From assembly GCA_038736355.1 (NCBI GenBank), contig JAVYML010000001.1, positions 396,252 to 460,251 of the forward strand: DNA of 64,000 bases. Reading direction: 5' to 3'. The stretch is from Candidatus Hadarchaeales archaeon. Its GTDB lineage: Archaea; Hadarchaeota; Hadarchaeia; Hadarchaeales; WYZ-LMO6. This document shows, piece by piece, positions 52,265 to 58,474 of this stretch (position 1 is the stretch's first letter; each line of letters starts with the position of its first letter). A program made the translations under genes and the position numbers. Under the pieces are notes generated by a model. That model made no database searches and was not told the DNA's origin. It was given only the letters and a program-made list of their open reading frames with translations.

Positions 52265-53211
52265 AGCTCTAGTTTTACTCCTTTCAGCAATTCCTCAAAG
52301 GTATGGGGCGAAGAAAGATCGATGGCGAAAGAATAAGGAATCAGATGAATTCTTTCTGGCGGGCTCACATGCTTTGGTACCCTTTCGGCCAGTAGAACAC
52401 CTGCCTTACATTCTTCCCCTAATTCTTCCACATATCTCTCGAGCTGCTCGATATCGCTTCTTTCCGCAGAGCCAAGCTTGACTTCAATCGCAATCATCAC
52501 CTTCTTTCCCTTTGGATATGATTCTTTAATGAAGATATCCACATATCCCTCAGAAAGTGCCTTTTCTCCCAGCACTTCCAGCTCCCCCACCCCCTCAACA
52601 CCAAGAAGATTGAGTAACTTCTTCAAAACTTCTCGCCTGAGGAGGTGGTGGCGGAGAACGGACTGGACTATGACCTCACGTAGGGGATAGGCCCCTTCCA
52701 CCTTTTTTCTACTCCTGACGAACCTAGGCTCAAACAGGTCCGGTGAGATCCCCTCTCTCCTCCTCACCTCGTCTCTCCAAACTTCTCCCATTCCTGAAAC
52801 TTGTTGCAAAGTAGTTTGGTCCGCTTGGAAATGTGTTTTCCAGTAACCACCCCTCTGAAGAAGGTTTTCCGCGATGTAGGAGAACTCATGTCTGATCAAG
52901 GGTTCCTCCAGTCTCCTCAACGGCTCCAGTTCTAATCGGAAGGGAAAATGACAAACTTTACCTGAGGTTTGAAAGAAGATGGGTTTCCAGGGCGGGGGAA
53001 GAACTTGGGGATTCTTTACTGCTTCCTTTCTGATCACTCGGTAAAGGTTGTAGGCTTTTGCCCCATAGAGGAAAGTCAGAAAATCTCCTGGTTTTATGTC
53101 ACAATATGCCCAAACTCCATTGATGGTGTCCGGGAAACCAGCCATGGCCCATTCCAGGCATAATTCCAGATTTTCTTTGTTCGAAACTGCAACGAAAAAA
53201 TACTCTTCCAT
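52261..53211 (-). CDS. EVE-domain PD-(D/E)xK nuclease, putative modification-dependent endonuclease
   Basis: 316 residues. Residues 1-135 resemble an EVE (PUA-like) domain: YFFVAVSNKENLELCLEW, NGVWAYCDIKPGDFLTFLYG, NLYRVIRKE and PFRLELEPLRRLEEPL. Such domains flip and read modified bases. Residues ~170-300 are a PD-(D/E)xK nuclease: GYVDIFIKE (D225), IAIEVKLGS (E243, K245) and DIEQLERYVEEL. Together this is the build of type IV restriction-like enzymes that cut modified DNA. ATG 53209-53211 with TATA-like TTAAGATCTTATT upstream and no Shine-Dalgarno site. No methyltransferase lies nearby, as expected for type IV. Confidence 0.75.
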   Translation of the reverse strand: MEEYFFVAVSNKENLELCLEWAMAGFPDTINGVWAYCDIKPGDFLTFLYGAKAYNLYRVIRKEAVKNPQVLPPPWKPIFFQTSGKVCHFPFRLELEPLRRLEEPLIRHEFSYIAENLLQRGGYWKTHFQADQTTLQQVSGMGEVWRDEVRRREGISPDLFEPRFVRSRKKVEGAYPLREVIVQSVLRHHLLRREVLKKLLNLLGVEGVGELEVLGEKALSEGYVDIFIKESYPKGKKVMIAIEVKLGSAERSDIEQLERYVEELGEECKAGVLLAERVPKHVSPPERIHLIPYSFAIDLSSPHTFEELLKGVKLEL

Positions 53212-53369
53212 CTTAGAAAAAAGGGAATAAGATCTTAAATCTTCGCAGAACTCATGACCACCAACGACGATGCCAATTTTCGCAAGCTTTAGAAACTCGA
53301 GGAAGATCTCCAGAAAAATTTCACGCTACGAGAAAGCTGAACCAAGGCTAGACTAGGCTTAAGAGAAAA
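53212..53369. other. AT-rich intergenic stretch at a scarred locus
   Basis: No gene with a supported start. On the minus strand, in frame with the EVE gene, an open stretch reads LEFLKLAKIGIVVGGHEFCE after a TAG. It could be the tail of a lost gene; there is no start codon in it. The promoter of the EVE gene lies at its left end. Confidence 0.35.
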
Positions 53370-53526
53370 ATGCTAGAGGAACTAACACCGTCTTTTCGAG
53401 GGGGCCAAGGTCCTCTGCCATAGGGAGGACGCCCCTGCCGTTAGGTCGGTGAAGAGGTTGGAAGCCCTCTATGGCTGCCCCAACGAGGAAATAGGAAATG
53501 GCATGATGGAATTCCTCATCGGTATG
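53370..53526 (+). pseudogene. Deleted partial copy of the metallo-beta-lactamase-fold gene
   Basis: 53387-53526 is identical base for base to 54301-54440 inside the intact gene downstream (140 bp). Just before it, ATGCTAGAGGAACTAA resembles the first codons of that gene (ATGCTGGAGGAGCTAG), so the copy keeps a diverged start but lacks about 190 bases between. It is out of frame and truncated, hence non-functional. Confidence 0.8.
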
Positions 53527-53598
53527 GTTCGTGGGGAAGTCTGCCAATTTGTCTTCAAACGCGTAAACTTCAGCGGGCGTGAACTCCCTTTTCTTCAC
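53527..53598 (-). pseudogene. N-terminal remnant of an unidentified small gene
   Basis: A GTG at 53596-53598 opens 24 codons reading KKREFTPAEVYAFEDKLADF, coding-like, that run straight into the duplicated 140-bp segment in antisense. The rest of this gene is not seen. I infer it was broken when the duplicate arrived. Confidence 0.4.
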
Positions 53599-53660
53599 TT
53601 ACACAGAGAGTACATCGGCCAGCCAACCACGGGAATGAGAGGTCCAATTGGGGATCATCC

Positions 53661-53668
53661 TTAAATAG
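53661..53668 (+). promoter_or_regulatory. TATA box for the gene at 53690
   Basis: TTAAATAG lies 22-29 bases before GTG 53690 with no ribosome site, pointing to a leaderless mRNA and deciding that start. Confidence 0.5.
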
Positions 53669-53689
53669 TTCTTGCGGAACGATCGGATC

Positions 53690-54064
53690 GTGAAGGAGCC
53701 TCCCTTGCTGAAGGGAAGGATTAGGAGGGTAGAACCACCCTTACATGCCGAAGCCAAGGAACTGGATAGCGGGGACGAATACCTCTGGAGGGCCACGAGA
53801 GTAGACCTCGAAACCATGTCCCTCGTGGTGGTGGAGTGTGCACATCCCAACGTGGGCTACTACGAGGAGATGTGCCTCTTCATCAGCACCATGCATTACC
53901 CTGACTGGGAATGTGTACCCCTCTCCGAGTTCTGGCCCCAGTGGAAGGATGTTAAAAAATTCGTGAGGAGCTTTCCGGCTTTCAAGGAGCTCTTCAAACA
54001 CAGAGACTGGAAGGGGGAAATCCTGGGGAAAATCTTCCTCGAGTCCCCATCTCCCAAAACTTAA
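53690..54064 (+). CDS. Hypothetical protein
   Basis: 124 residues. No domain recognised. ATRVDLETMSLVVVECAHPN and HYPDWECVPLSEFWPQWKDV give a compact soluble alpha/beta look with aromatic patches. The GTG start at 53690 is chosen by TATA spacing; a TTG 18 bases earlier is possible. It ends 25 bases before the MBL-fold gene and may be transcribed with it. Confidence 0.65.
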   Translation: MKEPPLLKGRIRRVEPPLHAEAKELDSGDEYLWRATRVDLETMSLVVVECAHPNVGYYEEMCLFISTMHYPDWECVPLSEFWPQWKDVKKFVRSFPAFKELFKHRDWKGEILGKIFLESPSPKT

Positions 54065-54089
54065 GGGGTACGTCCTCCTTAAGGAGAGG

Positions 54090-54983
54090 ATGCTGGAGGA
54101 GCTAGCGCCCGGGATTTACTTCGTGGAGGGGGAGAACCGGGGAAGATATCCCTTCTCCAATTCCCTCCTCCTGAAGGGGAGGAACCTCACGGCTCTGATA
54201 GACACCGGAATAGGGCCGGAGAAGGCGAGGGAGCTGGCCAAGGAAGAGAAGGTTGATCTTCTACTGGTAAGCCATGGACACGAGGACCACTTCTGCCAGA
54301 ACCGTCTTTTCGAGGGGGCCAAGGTCCTCTGCCATAGGGAGGACGCCCCTGCCGTTAGGTCGGTGAAGAGGTTGGAAGCCCTCTATGGCTGCCCCAACGA
54401 GGAAATAGGAAATGGCATGATGGAATTCCTCATCGGTATGTTCGACCTCAGGGACTCAAGGGTGGACGTGGAGCTGGAAGGTGGGGAGGTGTTGGATCTG
54501 GGGGGACTGGAAGTGGAAGTCCTGCACACACCCGGTCATTCGTCGGGTCACTGTTGCTTCTGGATCCCTTCGGAGAGGCTGCTCTTCCTGGCCGACATAG
54601 ACCTAACTTCCTTCGGTCCGTGGTACGGGTGTGTGGACTCAGACATCGATCAGTTCCTTTCCTCCCTGAAGAGGGTGAAGGAATTCCCAACCGAGGTGGC
54701 GGTGACCAGCCACAAAGGAGTGGTGAGGGGGAGGGAAGAGATAAGGGAGAAGCTGGAGGAGTACGGGAAGAAGATCGAGGAGAGAGAGAAAAGACTGCTC
54801 GCTTTCCTGGAGGAGGAGAGAACCCTCAAGGAAATCGTGGATGCGGCCCTCATCTATGGGAGGTTTCCAGAGCCACAGGTCTTCTACAGGCTCTTCGAGC
54901 GGATGATGGTGGAAAAACACCTCAGGAGGATGGAGGAGAGAGGAGAAGTGGTTAGGACGGAAAGGGGCTTCAGGAGGGCCTAG
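54090..54983 (+). CDS. MBL-fold metallo-hydrolase
   Basis: 297 residues. H62, H64, D66 and H67 (SHGHEDHF) and LHTPGHSSGHCCF form the binuclear metal site; LFLADIDLTSFGPW gives the bridging Asp. Residues 225-297 form a helical C-terminal domain (LEEYGKKIEEREKRLLAFLE; MVEKHLRRMEERGEVVRTER) like the winged-helix-ended lactamase-like hydrolases. Substrate unknown. Bases 54301-54440 are duplicated exactly upstream. Confidence 0.9.
   Translation: MLEELAPGIYFVEGENRGRYPFSNSLLLKGRNLTALIDTGIGPEKARELAKEEKVDLLLVSHGHEDHFCQNRLFEGAKVLCHREDAPAVRSVKRLEALYGCPNEEIGNGMMEFLIGMFDLRDSRVDVELEGGEVLDLGGLEVEVLHTPGHSSGHCCFWIPSERLLFLADIDLTSFGPWYGCVDSDIDQFLSSLKRVKEFPTEVAVTSHKGVVRGREEIREKLEEYGKKIEEREKRLLAFLEEERTLKEIVDAALIYGRFPEPQVFYRLFERMMVEKHLRRMEERGEVVRTERGFRRA
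54301..54440. repeat. 140-bp exact direct repeat (intact-gene copy)
   Basis: Identical to 53387-53526, same orientation, 914 bases apart. It encodes residues ~71-117 of the MBL-fold protein. The absence of any mismatch means the copy is recent or kept alike by gene conversion, or is an assembly artefact. Confidence 0.9.
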
Positions 54984-54987
54984 ACTT

Positions 54988-55413
54988 CTAACCCTCTATC
55001 CACCTTCCCTCCCTTCCGTAGACTTCCTTCTTCCAGATGGGTACTTCACTCTTCAGCCTGTCCATCAACCTCGGAAGGAGGGAGAAGGCCTCCTTCCTGT
55101 GCCTTGAAGCTATGACCACGTAAAGGGCCTCCTCCCCCGGTTTCAAATCCCCCACCACATGGTGAATGGATACCTCCAAAATCCCCTCTTTCCCTTCCCC
55201 TTCCTTCGCTATTCTCCTGAGGGTGTCCAGGGCCTCCTTCTCAGCACTCTCGTAATGGAGGTACTTCACCCTCCTTCCCCCTTCCGACCTCCCCCTCACC
55301 ATGCCCACGAAGCAGGTGAAGGCCCCTGCCCTTCCTTTCCATTTCTTTCTCATCCTGCGCAGGAGGAGCTCAAGACTCACTTCACCTTTTTTGTGGAGAC
55401 CTACGTCCACCAT
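54988..55413 (-). CDS. moaE: Molybdopterin synthase large subunit
   Basis: 141 residues. AGAFTCFVGMVRGRSEGGRR, VKYLHYESAEKEALDTLRRI, VSIHHVVGDLKPGEEALYVV and VPIWKKEVYG (catalytic Lys) are MoaE signatures. It transfers sulfur from MoaD thiocarboxylate to precursor Z. ATG 55411-55413 with GGTGAGGGG upstream; it overlaps the E1-like gene by 32 bases, so the two are coupled. No moaD gene is seen in this window. Confidence 0.92.
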   Translation of the reverse strand: MVDVGLHKKGEVSLELLLRRMRKKWKGRAGAFTCFVGMVRGRSEGGRRVKYLHYESAEKEALDTLRRIAKEGEGKEGILEVSIHHVVGDLKPGEEALYVVIASRHRKEAFSLLPRLMDRLKSEVPIWKKEVYGREGRWIEG

Positions 55414-56125
55414 GCCCCTCACCGCAAACTGGACAGTTGGGATTCCTTTTGACCTCCACCTCCTCAAAGGTCATGCCCTTTCCCTCGAAAAGCAGGAGCC
55501 TGCCCACGAGGGGCTTTCCCAGTCCGGTGAGGAGTTTGATGACCTCCAAAGCCTGTAAGCATCCCATCACTCCGGGGACGGGACCGAGCACTGGAAAGAG
55601 GGGTTTGGGGGGAGGAGGCTCCGGGATCACACAGCGAAGACAAGGCCCCTTCCCCGGAACTACGGTCAGGAGCTGTCCTATGAAACCCTCCACCGCCGCA
55701 TGTACAAAGGGAATCCCCTTCTTCACGCAATGGGAGTTCACAAGATATCTGGTCTCGTAGTTGTCCAGACCATCAACCACCACATCCCCTTTCAGGATCT
55801 CTCCCACATTTTCCTCCCCCAGCTTCTCTTCCACTACCTCCACGCCCACGCTCGGATTCAGCTCCCTGAGTTTTTCCGCCGCCGATCCTGCCTTTGATCT
55901 TCCCACATCCCTCGTCCAATGTAGAACCTGCCTGTTCAGGTTGCTCTCCTCCACCCTCTCCGCATCCACCAGCGTAATCCTTCCCACACCTGCCGCCGCC
56001 AAATATAGGGAGGAGGGACAGCCCAATCCTCCCAAACCCACCACTATTACGTGTGCCTTTCCCAGTTTCTCCTGCGCCCTTTTTCCAAACCCTGGAATCA
56101 TCATCTGCCTGCTGTATCTCTCCAT
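55382..56125 (-). CDS. moeB: ThiF/MoeB-family adenylyltransferase (E1-like)
   Basis: 247 residues. VIVVGLGGLGCPSSLYLAAA binds ATP, ESNLNRQVLHW and DGLDNYETRYLVN are core motifs, and CLRC with CPVC supply four zinc cysteines. It activates the C-terminus of a MoaD/ThiS/SAMP-like sulfur carrier. Next to moaE this favours a MoeB role, but archaeal E1 enzymes often serve several carriers. ATG 56123-56125 behind GGAGAGGAG; a TTG six codons earlier is possible. Confidence 0.9.
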   Translation of the reverse strand: MERYSRQMMIPGFGKRAQEKLGKAHVIVVGLGGLGCPSSLYLAAAGVGRITLVDAERVEESNLNRQVLHWTRDVGRSKAGSAAEKLRELNPSVGVEVVEEKLGEENVGEILKGDVVVDGLDNYETRYLVNSHCVKKGIPFVHAAVEGFIGQLLTVVPGKGPCLRCVIPEPPPPKPLFPVLGPVPGVMGCLQALEVIKLLTGLGKPLVGRLLLFEGKGMTFEEVEVKRNPNCPVCGEGHGGRRSPQKR

Positions 56126-56169
56126 CTCCTCTCCTCTCCCCAACTACTAAAAAAAGCAGGGGGATCGGA

Positions 56170-56247
56170 TGGCGGGCCCGGTGGGATTTGAACCCACGAT
56201 TTGCAGCTTAGGAGGCTGCTGCCTTATCCTGACTTGGCCACGGGCCC
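56170..56247 (-). tRNA. tRNA-Arg (anticodon CCT)
   Basis: 78 bases including encoded CCA (56170-56172). Acceptor GGGCCCG pairs with CGGGCCC; anticodon stem GCAGC/GCTGC encloses CTCCTAA, anticodon CCT; T arm GTGGG-TTCAAAT-CCCAC; discriminator G. Reads AGG, an abundant Arg codon here. Confidence 0.96.
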
Positions 56248-56314
56248 CCACCATACTCCCCCTTTCGGTTTTTAGGATTATGCGCCGGGCGGGGAGACGA
56301 ACGATTTGGGTGAA

Positions 56315-56325
56315 CCTACGGTAGG
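56315..56325. promoter_or_regulatory. Palindrome beside the enoyl-CoA hydratase TATA box
   Basis: CCTAC-G-GTAGG directly precedes ATTAAATAA (56326-56334), the likely TATA box of the hydratase gene. A repressor or activator binding here would touch the BRE/TATA region. Confidence 0.35.
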
Positions 56326-56362
56326 ATTAAATAAGAAGAGTAAAAAGGAGGGAGGTGAAAAC

Positions 56363-57145
56363 TTGGCTTACCAAACCATTATAGTAGAAAAGAAGGACGG
56401 GGTTGCTAAGATTACTCTGAACCGACCGGACAGGATGAACGCCATCAATCCTACCCTCGCTACGGAACTAAGGGATGCCATGGAGGAAATAAAAAAGGAC
56501 GACAGCGTGAAAGTGGTGGTGATAACGGGGGCTCCCAGGATAAGGGAAAAAGAAGGGAAGACGGAAATAAGATACGTGTTCTCGGCCGGATGGGACATGT
56601 CCGAAGCCGCACCCCTTCCCTTCTCCCTGACCGACTACATCCAAGACTACGAAAAGCCGGTGATAGCCATGGTCAACGGATACGCCCTGGGAGGAGGAAA
56701 TGAACTTGCCCTAGCCTGCGATTTCATCTTCGCTTCGGAGAATTCGGAGCTGGGACAACCCGAGGTCCTAAGGGGCTTCCTTCCTGGGTGGGGGGGAACC
56801 CAAAGGCTTCCCAGGAGGATCGGTCTTCCCAAGGCGAAGATGCTAATCCTCACCGGAAAAACGGTGAGCGGTAAAGAAGCCGAGCGCCTGGGCATGGTGG
56901 ATGTCTGTGTTCCGATGGAGAAACTTGAAGAAACGGTGATGGAGTTCGCCAAAGACTTGGCGAAGAAGGCCCCGTTGGCCGTGAAGAAGATCAAGGAAGT
57001 GATGAACAAGGGAATCGAAATGGACTTGAAATCCGCACTGAAACTGGAAGAAGAAGCGCTGAACTTCCTCACCCAGACCGAAGACTTCCAAGAGGGGCTG
57101 ATGGCCTTCCTCGAGAAGAGGGAACCCCAGTGGAAGGGGAGGTAG
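56363..57145 (+). CDS. Enoyl-CoA hydratase
   Basis: 260 residues, crotonase fold. VFSAGWDMSEA and YALGGGNELALACDF form the oxyanion hole; the two catalytic glutamates of hydratases are present in GGGNELALA and GQPEVLRGFLPGWGG. Such enzymes hydrate crotonyl-CoA and related enoyl-CoAs, so it could act after the 4-hydroxybutyryl-CoA dehydratase. TTG start at 56363, eight bases after GGAGGGAGGTGA; a longer frame upstream reads through the promoter and is rejected. Confidence 0.92.
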   Translation: MAYQTIIVEKKDGVAKITLNRPDRMNAINPTLATELRDAMEEIKKDDSVKVVVITGAPRIREKEGKTEIRYVFSAGWDMSEAAPLPFSLTDYIQDYEKPVIAMVNGYALGGGNELALACDFIFASENSELGQPEVLRGFLPGWGGTQRLPRRIGLPKAKMLILTGKTVSGKEAERLGMVDVCVPMEKLEETVMEFAKDLAKKAPLAVKKIKEVMNKGIEMDLKSALKLEEEALNFLTQTEDFQEGLMAFLEKREPQWKGR

Positions 57146-57167
57146 AACCTTTCCCTTTCCTTTCTTT

Positions 57168-57199
57168 TTTTAACTTTCCAAAGGGCGGTAAAGTTAAAA
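57168..57199. promoter_or_regulatory. Inverted repeat at the nitroreductase promoter
   Basis: TTTTAACTTT (57168-57177) and AAAGTTAAAA (57190-57199) are perfect inverted copies separated by 12 bases. The right arm overlaps the probable TATA box ~27 bases before GTG 57222; the left arm sits in a T-rich tract that could end the hydratase transcript. Operator and terminator roles are both possible. Confidence 0.45.
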
Positions 57200-57221
57200 G
57201 GAGGCCGGGGCTATTGCCAAC

Positions 57222-57773
57222 GTGGATGTACTAAAAGCCATAAAGGAAAGAAGGTCCATACGGAAATACCTCCCAAAGGAAGTGGAAGAGGAGAAGCTGA
57301 GGGAACTTCTGGAGGCAGCCCGTTGGGCACCTTCTTGGGCCAACACCCAATGTTGGGAATTCATCGTGGTGAAGGAGCCCTCCACTAAGGAAAAGCTCTC
57401 GGAAACCCTTCCACCCGGAAACCCTGCTAGAGAAGCCGTAAGAACGGCGCCCGTGGTCCTTGTGGCCTGCGGGAGAACGGGAGTCTCGGGCTTTTACAAG
57501 GGAAAACCCGTAACAGACAAAGGCGATTTCTATCTCTTCGATGTGGCCCTCGCCCTCCAGAACCTGTGCCTCGCCGCCCATGCATTGGGCTTGGGAACCG
57601 TGCACGTGGGGTACTTCGACAGTGTGGCCGTGGAGAAATTGCTCGGAGTGCCCGAGGGAGTGAGGGTGGTGGAACTCGTTCCCATAGGCTACCCAGCCGA
57701 GGAACCCAAGGCCCCCCGTCGGAAAGAACTTTCAGAGTTCGTATACTGGGAAAAATATGGTCAAAGGAAATGA
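57222..57773 (+). CDS. Nitroreductase-family flavoprotein
   Basis: 183 residues. IKERRSIRKYLPKEVEEEKL and RWAPSWANTQCWEFIVVKEP are FMN-binding motifs; LCLAAHALGLGTVHVGYF and VPIGYPAEEPKAPRRK complete the family pattern. NAD(P)H-dependent reductase, substrate unknown. GTG start at 57222, probably leaderless. It overlaps the ABC ATPase gene by 17 bases. Confidence 0.9.
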   Translation: MDVLKAIKERRSIRKYLPKEVEEEKLRELLEAARWAPSWANTQCWEFIVVKEPSTKEKLSETLPPGNPAREAVRTAPVVLVACGRTGVSGFYKGKPVTDKGDFYLFDVALALQNLCLAAHALGLGTVHVGYFDSVAVEKLLGVPEGVRVVELVPIGYPAEEPKAPRRKELSEFVYWEKYGQRK

Positions 57774-58473
57774 GTTTGCTTCACCAGCGGTTGAAACCAA
57801 GAACCTGAAGAAGGTCTATCAGCTTGGCAAAGTGAGGGTACCGGCCCTGAGGGGGGTAACGGTGAAGTTCTTCAGGGGGGAAATGACTGCCATCATGGGA
57901 CCCTCCGGCTCGGGAAAAACTACCCTCCTCAACCTCATAGGCACCTTCGATCGTCCAACCAGTGGAAGGATCTACATCGATGGACAGGATTTGACCAAGA
58001 TGAGTGAAAAGGAATTGACCCGTCTCAGGAGGGAAAAGATAGGCTTTGTATTCCAATTTTACAACCTCATCCCCGTCCTCACGGCCTTTGAAAACGTGGA
58101 ACTCCCCATGCTCATTTCTGGAAAACCGAAGGAGGAAAGGAGGAGGAGAACGGAAGAACTTCTGGAGCTGGTGGGCCTCTCCCACAGGGCCCACCATCGT
58201 CCCGACGAGCTCAGCGGGGGAGAACAGCAGAGGGTGGCCATTGCTAGGGCTCTCGCCAACCACCCCTCCATTCTCTTGGCCGACGAACCCACCGGAGATC
58301 TAGACACGAAAACGGGAAAGGAAGTGGTAGAGGCCCTCAGAAAAGCGGCGAAGGAAGAAGGAGTGGCGGTAATCGTGGTAACCCACGATCCCGTGGTAGC
58401 TGGCATGGCGGATAGAACGCTGAAGATAAGGGATGGAAGGATCGTGGGGGAGATGAGAAACAGGGGGAAATGA
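57757..58473 (+). CDS. MacB/LolD-like ABC transporter ATPase
   Basis: 238 residues. Walker A GPSGSGKTTLLN, signature LSGGEQQRVAIARAL, Walker B ILLADEPTGDLD, H-loop VVTHDP. Residue pattern ALRGVTVKFFRGEMTAIMGP is typical of the MacB/LolD/FtsE class, which works with FtsX-like permeases such as the next gene (gap one base). Confidence 0.94.
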   Translation: MVKGNEFASPAVETKNLKKVYQLGKVRVPALRGVTVKFFRGEMTAIMGPSGSGKTTLLNLIGTFDRPTSGRIYIDGQDLTKMSEKELTRLRREKIGFVFQFYNLIPVLTAFENVELPMLISGKPKEERRRRTEELLELVGLSHRAHHRPDELSGGEQQRVAIARALANHPSILLADEPTGDLDTKTGKEVVEALRKAAKEEGVAVIVVTHDPVVAGMADRTLKIRDGRIVGEMRNRGK

Positions 58474-58474
58474 T

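Noticed and set aside
53212..53330. In-frame upstream extension of the EVE-nuclease gene
   Set aside because: It contains no start codon between the upstream TAG and the ATG at 53209-53211, so it cannot be part of the protein.
53449..53664. Plus-strand open frame across the duplicated segment
   Set aside because: It joins a fragment of the MBL-fold gene to antisense of another remnant; a chimeric frame without support.
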